Shown piece after piece: positions 1-10,000 of a stretch of 60,000 nucleotides of DNA. The translations under genes and the position numbers were made by a program. The notes below the pieces were generated by a model, which saw only the letters and a program-made list of their open reading frames with translations, searched no databases and was not told the origin of the DNA. The first letter of the stretch is position 1; every line of letters starts with the position of its first letter. This DNA comes from Symsagittifera roscoffensis (lineage: Eukaryota; Xenacoelomorpha; Acoela; Convolutidae). The stretch covers positions 37,103,888 through 37,163,887 of the forward strand of contig NC_087065.1 in NCBI RefSeq assembly GCF_963678635.1, given 5' to 3'.

Positions 1-599
1 ACAAGAAGAAGTCAGAGAGAGAGCAGTGGCGCACACCAGAGAAGGTATAAAACATATCATTATTATTTTCTAAAATATCGCCCACTGAATTTCAAAGGCT
101 TTTTAAGTTTTTTCAAGTTTGCGACCTCTGAACTCAAAAATATGACGCTCTGACAAAAACGAGGCTTAGATTGAAAATAAAACTTGTTTCGCACGAAGAA
201 CTGCACCACCGATTTGTCGGACTTCTGTTTGTCTGCTTTTTTGTCGGCTTAGTTGCCGCAACTCCAAATCTACCTAAAATTTGGGCATTTTTTACTCAAA
301 TTAAAAAACAGTTCAGCGTAAGAAGTTTTGCCCATAATTTTTGCTATTTTTGATTTTTTTTTCATGCTGTTCATTACAATTTTTTGGAAGCCGTTTTCTT
401 TAAATTCAAAAAGTATTCTGTGCATTTGGTGCAGTGGTAGCGAGAAATCCCAGAAGTTCGATTCCAGTCGGGACCTGTTTTTTATTGTGGAAACTGAAAT
501 TTTTGAATATTTTTGGCTGCTAATTATTGTCGGCTTGGGTCCCGAAGTAAGACTCGATTTATTTTAGCATTTTAAAAGCTTTTTTAAAACTTTTTAATG
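1..599. other. Leading stretch without a supported gene
   Basis: The first 44 bases are less AT-rich than what follows and end in a donor-like GAAG|GTATAA, so this could be the last bases of an exon entering from outside the window. No reading frame can be judged from so little. The rest is T-rich and its short open frames look like chance. A tRNA-like segment lies within it at 412-480. Confidence 0.3.
412..480 (+). repeat. tRNA-derived (SINE-like) segment
   Basis: This stretch holds a recognisable RNA polymerase III A-box-like sequence (TGGTGCAGTGGTAGC) and, about 27 bases on, a B-box-like AGTTCGATTCC. The start resembles tRNA-Gly (GCATTTGGTGCAGTGG). The spacing between boxes is too short for a full cloverleaf and no clean acceptor stem is visible, so it is more likely a tRNA-derived SINE head or a decayed tRNA copy than a working tRNA gene. 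Confidence 0.3.
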
Positions 600-607
600 G
601 TGCAGGT

Positions 608-983
608 CAGGGGCGGATTTACGTAGAGGGGCGGACGCCCCCCCCCCCTCAGGGATTCGACCCCCTGCCGACCCAAAGGGTCCTCCCTTTGGTGCTTTTT
701 AAGAAATCCATTTTTTGCCGATCGACCCTAAAGTTTTTCTAAAATATATGGAGCCAATATATACTAACTTTGAGGGGGAACGCGTGCCAAAAAAACGTGG
801 TTTTTTGGTCAAAATTTTCCAAAAAGTGCCCAAAAACGGTTTTTTCAAAAATTTGCCTGCGGCGTAGAAAATTTGGCCAAAACAGCGTCTTTTTAGTGCT
901 TTAGGAGAGCTCGGAAAATCAATTTGGTCGACCTAAAAAAAGGTCGTCAAAATTTTCGAAAATTTTTTGAAAATCCGCCCCTG
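608..983 (+). mobile_element. hAT-like MITE, copy 1, with perfect 8-bp target duplication
   Basis: This is a 376-bp non-coding element that starts CAGGGGCGGATTT and ends AATCCGCCCCTG, so its termini are inverted repeats. The same 8 bases, GTGCAGGT, flank both ends (600-607 and 984-991). An 8-bp duplication together with CAGGG/CCCTG ends is typical of the hAT superfamily. No transposase is encoded, so it would be mobilised by an enzyme from elsewhere. Related copies lie at 32019-32365 and 39239-39641, and a poorer one at 29676-29954. The four share a C/G-rich left end followed by a GATTCGACCCC stretch (three copies) and GCCTGCGGCG-like interior motifs. Confidence 0.85.
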
Positions 984-1901
984 GTGCAGGTAATTTTTTT
1001 CAAGATTTTTGTCCTTTTTGGCAATTTAACAAAACAAAAAACGATTTTTTCGAAGGTTTTTTTGTCAATTTTTCATTTTTCTTTTGATTTGCTTGTAATC
1101 ATGGTCATTAATTTTTGCATCGCAAGTGGTGCGAAGCTACGCTTCGCCTCTGTGTATCTATTACTACAATTGTAGATGAACTGCTCTCTAGGTTCTGCAT
1201 TCAGCCACTGCTCTTTTCGGGATCTGTGGGGCTGCAGTGGGCATGAAATTCTGGAGACACAAGACAGACAAGAGTTCCTTCCTCTGCGTGTTCGCCTTCA
1301 TGGCCCTCATATCCTGCATTCTCTATTTGATTCTTTGTGTTTTGATTTTTTCAGTGCTCTGATACTCACGCAATGCTTAAATTTCATATCCACATAATTT
1401 TAGAAATTGATTTCGAAATTTGTTGTCAGTTGAAATAGATCTCAGTTACCGCTCTCGAGGTCATAGAAGTATCCATTTTACTCGCTAGTCGTACTCTCTT
1501 CATGAAATCTACCGTAGAATGCCAAAAAATTGAAGAGCGTTTTTGACCAATATTTCAAAAATTTTAGCGGTAAGGCGGCAAAAAAGTTCAGGTATTTAAT
1601 CAGTAGAAAAGCTTGTTTGAACTATAGGGTGGTGTTTCAGAATGCGTTTTTTTATCCTGGCTATTTTTTCATGACTATTTTGGATTCAATTTTACTGCTG
1701 ATGTAAATTGTCCTGACAAAACGAACAAATTTTGCAACTTCAATTTCGTTTTTTTTTTCAAATTGCGTTGAAATTAGACAAAAATGCAAGAGAACGAAAG
1801 TTGCTCAGAATTTACCATGAAATTTTTTTGGTGTTTTTGATTTTTGGAAATTAATTACCCTTCATTTTTCCCGAAAATGAATTTGTTCAAAGAATGGTCA
1901 G
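984..1901. other. Non-coding stretch
   Basis: Nothing beyond the hairpin motif at 1119 was recognised. Around 1690-1740 there is faint similarity to the left arm of the foldback family found at 11041 and 58701 (a CTGACAAAACGAA-like string), too weak to annotate. Confidence 0.4.
1119..1162. repeat. Interspersed hairpin motif, copy 1
   Basis: The segment ATCGCAAGTGGTGCGAAGC is followed by TACGCTTCGCCTCTGTGT. GCGAAG and CTTCGC can pair as a small hairpin. The same arrangement recurs at 3948-3985 and 14439-14474 in otherwise unlike surroundings, so it is a dispersed repeat whose full extent I could not define. It could be a terminal hairpin of a mobile element. Confidence 0.45.
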
Positions 1902-2941
1902 TTTTGAAGGAATGGTAAGTTTCAAGGCATGCTCAATTTCTGGAAATTCAAATAAAACTACTTCACATAGGTAGTCAATATGTGGAGTACGTTTCGGGCA
2001 TTATTTAATTTTTCAAAAAAATATTTTGAAAAAATGTTTATTTTTTGGATTCGTGGTTTTCGGCCTAGTTTTTGTCCGTTCATTTTCCGTTTTTTGTAAT
2101 GCATGGATTTGGTTTCGGTTTTAATTATATTTTTACTGTAATTGAAATTTAGTGAATTTATCTTTTTACCAATCTGATTTTGAAAAATTTGTTTTTAAAG
2201 TGTTTTTTTTTTCGATTAAACAGTTTTGATTTGTTTTGAATTGTTTTAGTCATCTTCTGTTTTGTAGTTTTGAAGATTCAAAAAATTCCCAGACAAAAAA
2301 ATCAATTGTTAGGCAATTTGTGGCATTGGGTTTTTTATATATTTTATTTTTTTTCACTTATTTGAGAGGCTTTCGAAATTGTTTCATTTTTTTTGCAAAC
2401 TTTGTAATTTAACAACTCTTTACCAATCTGATTTTGAAGGAATGGTAAGTTTCAAGACATGCTCAATTTCTGGAAATTCAAATAAAACTACTTCACATAG
2501 GTAGTCAATATGTGGAGTACGTTTCGGGCATTATTTAATTTTTCAAAAAAATATTTTGAAAAAATGTTTATTTTTTGGATTCGTGGTTTTCGGCCTAGTT
2601 TTTGTCCGTTCATTTTCCGTTTTTTGTAATGCATGGATTTGGTTTCGGTTTTAATTATATTTTTACTGTAATTGAAATTTAGTGAATTTATCTTTTTACC
2701 AATCTGATTTTGAAAAATTTGTTTTTAAAGTGTTTTTTTTTTTCGATTAAACAGTTTTGATTTGTTTTGAATTGTTTTAGTCATCTTCTGTTTTGTAGTT
2801 TTGAAGATTCAAAAAATTCCCAGACAAAAAAATCAATTGTTAGGCAATTTGTGGCATTGGGTTTTTTATATATTTTATTTTTTTTCACTTATTTGAGAGG
2901 CTTTCGAAATTGTTTCATTTTTTTTGCAAACTTTGTAATTT
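1902..2941. repeat. Recent 530-bp direct tandem duplication
   Basis: Copy 1 is about 1902-2410 and copy 2 about 2432-2941. They match almost base for base, differing at a few positions (for example AAGGCATGC against AAGACATGC) and in the length of T runs. The period is 530-531 bp. The joint contains TTACCAATCTGATTTTGAA, which also occurs inside the unit (near 2167 and 2698), suggesting that this short homology mediated the duplication. No coding capacity is seen. The near identity implies a recent event, or an assembly artefact. Confidence 0.9.
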
Positions 2942-4309
2942 GGTAGAAAACTTCTTTCTATGTTCAAAAAAGAGGTATCAATGTGAAAAACGCCTAATGT
3001 TCTGTGTGCCTGCTTGCTCGTCTTGTCTGTTTTTGCTTTACCACTCTGTCTACAGGCTTCGAAATGTCTGTTGGATGAATATTTGACCCATATTTTTAAA
3101 GATTTTTCGTCTTTCAAAAAACAACTCTAACAAATCTGAGTTTTGGGTTCAAAGATTAGTTGAAGTTGTAGGAAGCTCCTCTGCCTAAATGGCCTCTTCC
3201 AAATGTTTTCAGGAAAATTCTGGCCCTCAGAATTGTAGGATGTTTCACTTTATGACCGTTTTTTAATTCTTTTTGACTTCTCGAAAACTACCCTCCCAAA
3301 TCTTGAGTTTTTGCGTCCAGTCCAATTTACAGGATGTATGAACTTTCGTTTCTGCTTGAGCGGCTATACCAAAAGTTTCTACCGAAAAAAATTTGATTCT
3401 CGGAAAAGTCAAATTTTTGATTTATCGACAGTTTTTTTGGATTTTTTTTTTTACTATTCTTGAAAACTACACTGCCCCTTAGATCAAGTTTTCAATCGAT
3501 AAACCCGGTTTTGGGAATCTTCTCTGCTCAAGGATCCACTACCAATAATTCGTTTTGCAGAAACTTTTTGATTTTTCTTAGTAACTGCCCTCTCAAATCT
3601 GAGATAGATAAAAGGTTCAATCGAAAGAACCAGTTGCGATTATGTTTTCTACAGAAGCAGCGACTCCTTAATTTTTGTAAGAAAAATGTAATGTCTTTAG
3701 GAAGATTCAATTTCTCCGAAGTGTTTGATCTCAATTATTTAATAGAGAAACCAGTAAGGATTTGGTCAAAGTCCATGTTTTGAAATTTCCCATTTCATAC
3801 CGCATCAGTGTAACAGATTGCAAAATTTCAAAATACTATCTTTAGCTGGGCCACTGATTAATTCTTATCGAGCCGCACGAACATTTTGGTTCACCCAGCA
3901 GATTTTTTTCGGTGTTTTCGACTTCTTATGTTTTATGTTTGTGTTTTATCGCCAGTGGCGCAAAGCTCTGCTTTGCCTGTGTCTAAAATTTTGCTTTAGC
4001 AATTTAGTTAAATTATCAAAAAAGTTAAATAAAAACAAGCCTTTCAAACAGTCAAACAACATTCCAGATGGGTTAAGTCTTCAAAAACTTGTAGAAAAGA
4101 TGAAATTTTTGCTTGATAATCAAAATGTCAATTTAACTATATATATAACCCACTTTTTGCTGAAAAACAAATTTCGATTGTTTTGCTCGTTTTTGTGGAG
4201 ATTTTAGTTTTTTTGAACTTTGTTATGCTTGAAAAGCGGCTGCTTTTGATATAGTTTTCTCATCAATTAACTTGGGAGTTTCATCGATTGATTGACTAAA
4301 AAAGTTAAA
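2942..4309. other. Non-coding stretch
   Basis: There are T- and A-rich sequence and short open frames on both strands, none with recognisable protein similarity. The frames at 3460-3783 and 3818-4207 are open but of low complexity and lack family signatures. The hairpin motif at 3948 is the only repeat recognised. Confidence 0.4.
3948..3985. repeat. Interspersed hairpin motif, copy 2
   Basis: ATCGCCAGTGGCGCAAAGC is followed by CTGCTTTGCCTGTGTC, with GCAAAG/CTTTGC able to pair. Compared with copy 1 the stem has changed on both sides (GCGAAG/CTTCGC to GCAAAG/CTTTGC), which would keep the pairing. The upstream sequence (TTTATGTTTGTGTTTT) resembles that before copy 3. Confidence 0.45.
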
Positions 4310-4500
4310 ACGTCCCATCTTGGGGTAAATTGTTGTTTCCGAATTTCGCAAAGCAAATAGCACTTGATCAATTCTGCCGAAGTTATAAGCAACTTGTGTC
4401 TTTATCTAGTTTTGTCTAAATTCAACCCATTTTGAGAAAAATTCGTGTTAATTTTCAAGTCTTGTGCGTTTCAACCGGATAATTTAAATCAGCACTGTAG
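4310..4500 (-). mobile_element. Single arm of the CAGTGCTGATTTAAAT foldback family
   Basis: The segment ends in CCGGATAATTTAAATCAGCACTGTAG, which is the right-hand terminus of the foldback elements at 58701-59430 and 11041-11705. It also keeps the inner landmarks in the same order (GAATTTCGCAAA, AGCAACTTGTGTC, CAACCCATTTTGAG). The matching left arm is missing. It is a solo or truncated copy, more diverged than the 58701 copy. Confidence 0.7.
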
Positions 4501-5582
4501 AACGTTGGAGTAAACTCACAAGCAAAAGACAAATAAAAGTATTTCTCCAATTAGTTTTTTTACATAAAATTACAACAGTTTAATGAGACTCAGCGAATAG
4601 GGGCAATTGGATCCTCTAGCTTCTTGTAAAAACTTTTTGATATATTAAAGCCAGAAAGTAAAAATATTTACGGATGTTTTTGAAGTGCCATTGAAGGTAG
4701 TGAAGACATTTAGAAAGGTCGTGTTTTTAGTAGTAAATTAGAAAAGTTTTACAAATTGTGCATGTTCAAATTTTGGTTTGACTGTTGAAATTCAACTCAA
4801 ATTCAGTGTGAATGACGCTAAATAATGTGAATGACTTCAAGTTTCAAAAATGGAGTTAAATTTTTAGATTTCTCCGTGGAATAAAAAAACTTATCTAGTG
4901 GCCCAGTTATCTCCGGTTGGGTTATTTTATCAAAAAAGGGTCAATCGTATTTTTTATTAAATTAATAGAACTTAAAGACGTCTTTTGTTCTTTCAAATTC
5001 AAGTTTAGAAATTGATAAAAACTAGACTTTTTTGTTTCCGGTTTTCTTGCGTTCATTTACACTTTTCCAACTGTCTACTAGCTATGTTTGTGCTATCAAG
5101 ACTATTTTTTCATTTTGTAATTAAAAGAATGTTAATTCTACCACAGCAGACTTTTATCTGAAAATAACAGTGCCAGCAGTCAAAATGTGCGAATATAAAA
5201 GAAGAAATCTAATGGATTTTTTTTTCGCATAAGGGTGCTACTATTATGTACGCTATCTATAGATCTAAAATGAAGACTGTTATACATCAGAAGTGTGCGG
5301 CAATAGTTTTAGATCTTTAAAATTTGGGATCTGCCTGACAATCTACGACATAATTTAATTGTTAGACTTTCAGATTCCTCAATATTTCTTTCCCTCAAAC
5401 AAAATTTGAGTTGATGCGCGAAACAAGAAAATTTTAAATGAGAGAATAGAATTATTAATCGGCTTCACAACAAATGGGAAGAAAGGTTATGTTGTTATGT
5501 GGTTGTGCTCTAATTCTTTCTTTCTTATTGCACACAATATTTTTCTTTTTTTTTGTCAACCCATAATGCAAAATGTACGTTA
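4501..5582. other. Non-coding stretch
   Basis: No gene or structured repeat was recognised. The region near 4820-4870 shares a short string (GTGAATGAC..TTCAAAA) with 42630-42650, which may be a remnant of a common repeat, but the match is too short to claim. Confidence 0.35.
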
Positions 5583-6906
5583 TGCAAGCAAACATAAGAT
5601 CTATGGAATTTCATTTTGATCAATTAGAAGCACTCATTCTAAGCCTTGAGTCACCCTTCACGTAACGTTTATGCCTTACTGAAACCTGGCTCACCGAAAA
5701 TGATCCAGGTGAAACTTACTTAGTTAGCTGCTATCATCAGTTTAGTGCTGAAAACCGTAATACTTTCAGTGGTGGTGTCATGATTCAAGGGAAATAATTG
5801 CTCAGTTAACGTGATACGCCTTTTGATGAAAGCCTACTGGTTGATAAAGCAAAAAATGATCCCACATGCTCATTGTGCATAAATTGTAACCCAGTAGAAT
5901 TAAATGAATTTCATTTTTTGGAGAAAAAAAAAGCAAATGTCTCAATCGTCCTTCCATTTTTTGTTGCGTTTTTAATATCGATTTAATGCAAAAAAAATAT
6001 TTAAAAATTTATACGTTTTCGTCTATTCAGTCTGGTTTTCCATTTCCAGCTGTGAACTATCTCGTGTAACATCCGGCAGTTCAACTTATTTGGATAATTT
6101 TGTCGTCTGTGGTTCTTAATACTGAAAATTATCAGATCTTTATCCAGTGCACATTGAATGATTGATCACGTGCCAGGTATCTGATTATGAAGTTATTTTC
6201 CTCGGCACATCTACAAGTGATTGAATTCTAGAAGTGAAAGTCCAAAAATTTGAAACAGTCAAACTGACTTTCTATGAAATGAATGACATAGATGAGGCTA
6301 TGCAATTTTTCAAAATTTCTTATGAAGAGATTCTGTAAATATTTGCGCCACTCAAAAACGTCGGAAACTACTCACCAGAGAAACACACGTGGTTCACAGT
6401 TTATGCTGAAAACCGCTGAACTAAAAAAAGGCTGATAAAGAAATTTATTCAGAATGATTTTGGAGTGTTTTTTTAAAGTTTTACGAGATCTTTCTGAAAA
6501 AGTTGTTAAACTAGCAAGGAAGACTTACTATTGGGATAAACTTAAATATAGTATCGGGGCTCAAGGCAGGCATTTATAAAGTTTAATTGATATTCGTGGC
6601 AAAGGTCACAAACCTAAAGGAATTCCTCCGTTATAGTCATACCGAGTTATGATTCCTCAACTGACAAAAATATTGCTGATAAATTCTACAGTTGGACGGC
6701 AACTGAAAAATAAGGTTCCCAACATAAATATACCAAAAATTGATTTTGTTCGGCATTCAATGTGTCTCGTGAAATTGTATGAACTCGAAGTGTTCATTTT
6801 TTTGAATTACTTGCATAACAAGAGCTCATCTATCTATTTTTTAACATTACTTGTAGTCGGAACGTTATCTGCTACTCCTTACAGCAACTGGCGACGCTTG
6901 TTATAA
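5583..6906 (+). pseudogene. Decayed non-LTR retrotransposon fragment (endonuclease to start of reverse transcriptase)
   Basis: Conceptual + strand translation, allowing stops and frame changes, gives the order expected for ORF2 of a non-LTR retrotransposon. First come pieces of an apurinic-type endonuclease: NIRSMEFHFDQLEAL near 5595, LTETWLTEND near 5675, FSGGVMI near 5770. Next is the spacer that follows the endonuclease: FAPLKN near 6345, then RKTYYWDKLKYSIG near 6520 and IDIRGKG near 6590. Last are residues that precede the reverse transcriptase core (LNYLHNKSSSIYFL near 6805). The catalytic Y-x-D-D region is absent. Stops (for example TAA near 5665) interrupt it, so it is inactive. Which clade (CR1, Jockey or relatives) is not decidable here. 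Confidence 0.65.
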
Positions 6907-7040
6907 ATATAAGGGTCGAAATATCAAATTCTCTTCATTCGGCAACCATTATCTTTTCAAATATGTTATGTATTTCTTATGTTAGTTTTTTGCTGTTCTA
7001 TTGTGTCAAGAAAACATCCGAACTTTTAGCTGTTAATCAA

Positions 7041-7055
7041 TTTCATTTTTTTCAG
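7041..7055 (+). promoter_or_regulatory. Splice acceptor 8 bases before the OPA1 start codon
   Basis: TTTCATTTTTTTCAG is a strong 3' splice site, ending only 8 bases before the ATG at 7064. It implies either an intron in the 5' untranslated region, with its donor somewhere upstream, or an acceptor for a trans-spliced leader. I saw no leader sequence in the window, so the two cannot be separated. Confidence 0.6.
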
Positions 7056-7063
7056 ATTGTGTT

Positions 7064-10000
7064 ATGAGACCATTTCATCTTCTGAAGAGACTGAGATTAG
7101 GCCACCGACCACGCAGACAATTTATTCTAACAAAGCACAGATATTCGAGCAGTATGCCACCACCCAGACGGTCTCTTTTCAGACTGACTCCATTTCGTAT
7201 TTTGGTAATTGGAACCACGGGCACGGGTATTGTGTATGCGAAAAAAGTTTCGAATTGGATTGATGAAACATCAAATAAGTTCAATCTGCCCTTAACTGCT
7301 TTGACTAACTATACAAAAATGGTAGGAGATGTTTCTGCGAGTGGATTTGCGAAGATGAAATCACAACTCGCAGAGTTGAGTATTTCGACTGACATGCTGA
7401 AGTCCAACAGTTCATCAAACGTGAACCACAAAGTAGGAGGAGTGTCGTCCTTTTTTGGAACTGAAGTGGCCAATGCGGGTAAAAAAGAAGGGTTTTTCAA
7501 GTCCGATAAAGATGAGACTTTCAAAGAGCAGCTGAAACAGCAGAAGGAAATCGAACGCCTGGAAAAGGAAAATAAAGAATTGAGAAAAATCATTCTGGAG
7601 TCGGAAAGTGGAAGGCGCGGAGGTTAAAATTGTCTTTAAAAATTTAACAAAAGTAAGCATTTGATTAGCAGGGAGCGGAAAAAAGTAAATACTTTTTTTT
7701 ATTTTTCTAATTCAGTAAAAAGTTAAGCAAAAACATTTAACTTGCCCTAAGCAGAGCTAAAAGTTTTTAGAAGAACCATAAATTGGAGTTTGTGAAGAAA
7801 AAAATCAGCCAAATTCGATCATGTGTTGATAAAATCACGTCAAGTTGAAACTGTTTTCAGTATATTGAAGCAAAAACTACGTGAAGGTTAGAAATTACTG
7901 ATGAAAAGTGAGCAAAATTGTTGATTTGTTAGTTAAAAAGTCAAAATTTCTGCACTTAATTTTTTTTTACTTTTTGGCCTCTACAAAAAAAGTAAAATGT
8001 ACTTTTTCCGCAAAAATTTATTTTCTTATTGCTCCCTGCTGATGTTGATTTGAGTCAAATAAGGCTCCATTTGTGAACTTTGCGACTGGTACAAATACGC
8101 GGTCAAATAAAATTTCAAGAAATGATGTGTGGTCGGCTCTAACATTTTTAATGTTTAATTGAGAGTCAAGTATTCAAATATCAAATATACTCAAATAAAC
8201 ATTGAAAATGTGCATCACAATGCAGGTGTGAAGAAGTCTGGAGGGGGGCGAAGTTTGACGACGAACTTAGTGGACATGTACTCTGAGATCCTGGAAGAAT
8301 TGATGGAGTTTGACTCTTCTTTCGACGTGCAGGACCATCTGCCAAGAGTGGTGGTTGTGGGGGATCAGTCGGCTGGGAAAACCAGTGTCCTCGAAATGGT
8401 TGTCCAGGCCAGAATCTTCCCCAGAGGATCTGGAGAAATGATGACCAGGTGCGACAGGGTGGCCAAATGGCCCTTGTCTACCCCCTGCGGTTTACTATTT
8501 TGTGTCCTTTTTAAACCCCCACCCCCCGCTGGGCTTTAATTTGTTGCCATTGGTATGTATTTTGTATTTTTAAATGGGTTGCATGAGTCCTCTGTCTGGT
8601 GGACAGCTCACGAGCTACTAGAGGACTTGTCCTTGCATAGAATATGTTGCCGTGTGAAAATTATGCTCTTTTTCAATGACTTATCGTTTAAGGGAGATCT
8701 GAAAAAAGCTCTGTCAGATTTATTTCTCTACATTCTTTCAGTCCCCTGTAAAAAGTGTTTTATCTGTGTTTTTGAATTGGAGTTGACTTTGGCAGTGTCT
8801 TGTTGTAAATTTTTACGGGTTTCTGAATATGTCCTTTTTATTCTAATTTCTTGCCCACCCTGTCTAAAGGTGCCCGGTTATGGTGACACTTAGTGAAGGT
8901 CCCTATCACATAGCTCAGTTCAGAGACAGCAACCGCGAGTTTAACTTGACAGACAAAGCGCAGCTCAAAAGTCTGAGACAGGAAATCGAATTGAGAATGA
9001 AGTCAATTTCGAAGAATTCGAACAAGACTATTGCGAGTGAAATCATTTCACTGAACGTCAAAGGTCCAGGCCTGCAGCGGATGGTTTTGGTAGACTTGCC
9101 GGGAATTATCAATATCGAGACGACGGGAATGGCTGAAAACACAAAGCGTGAAATCGAGAGATTGTCTAAAAAGTATATGGGCAATCGTAATGCAATTATA
9201 CTTTGCGTGCAAGATGGCTCAGTGGACGCTGAGCGTAGTTTAGTCACTGATTTGGTTTCGTCGGTGGATCCAACTGGAGGTCGAACCGTGTTCGTAATGA
9301 CGAAAGTGGACGTAGCCGAACAAAATGCAGCTGACGTGTCCAGAATCAGAAGTATTCTCGAAGGAAAAAGGTTTCCCATGAAAGCTAGAGGGTATTTTGC
9401 TGTTGTTACGGGAACTGGGCGCAAAACCGATGACGAAATAAGCAGTATAAAATCATACGAAGAGGATTTCTTTTCTAAGTCTCAACTTCTGAAATCGGGA
9501 ATCAAAAGATCTCAACTCACTACGCATAATTTGACTGTTGCAGTTTCTGAGTGCTTTTGGCAGATGGTCAAAGCGTCGATAGAACAGGAAGCCGACAGTT
9601 TCAAAGCGAAGTTATTCAATTTGGAGTCACAGTGGAAAAATAAGTTTGCAGGCAGTCGAGAACTAGACCGTGATGGTCTTTTTGAGAAAGCCAAGTATGA
9701 TATCTTGGATGAAATATTGGAATTGGGGAACGTGAACGCAAAGCACTGGGATGAAAAATTGTACAAAAGCTTGTTTGACAATCTTGGAAAAGAAGTGTTT
9801 GAAAAAGTTTATTTCCCAGTGCTCAAAAACCCTGATGAGGATTTCTCAACACTCGTTGACATTCAGCTGCATCGTTGGGCCGAGAGATCACTCCCATTAA
9901 AATCGGTCGAAGTTGCTCAAGATGTTCTGCTAAATGAGCTGTTCAGTTTGTGGTCAAAGAAATCGAATAACAGGCTGTTTGAGCCTCTGAGAAATCTGGT

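Noticed and set aside
1-44. Possible last 44 bases of an exon with donor GAAG|GTATAA
   Set aside because: It is too short to establish a reading frame or a family.
8499-8893. Open frames extending the OPA1 exon through 8449-8893, including one that reads into the next exon
   Set aside because: They are intron sequence. Splicing 8448 to 8870 restores the family residues [14 protein letters not shown]; the open frames give unrelated residues.
8915-9424. 169-codon - strand frame
   Set aside because: It is antisense to the OPA1 GTPase domain and a shadow frame.
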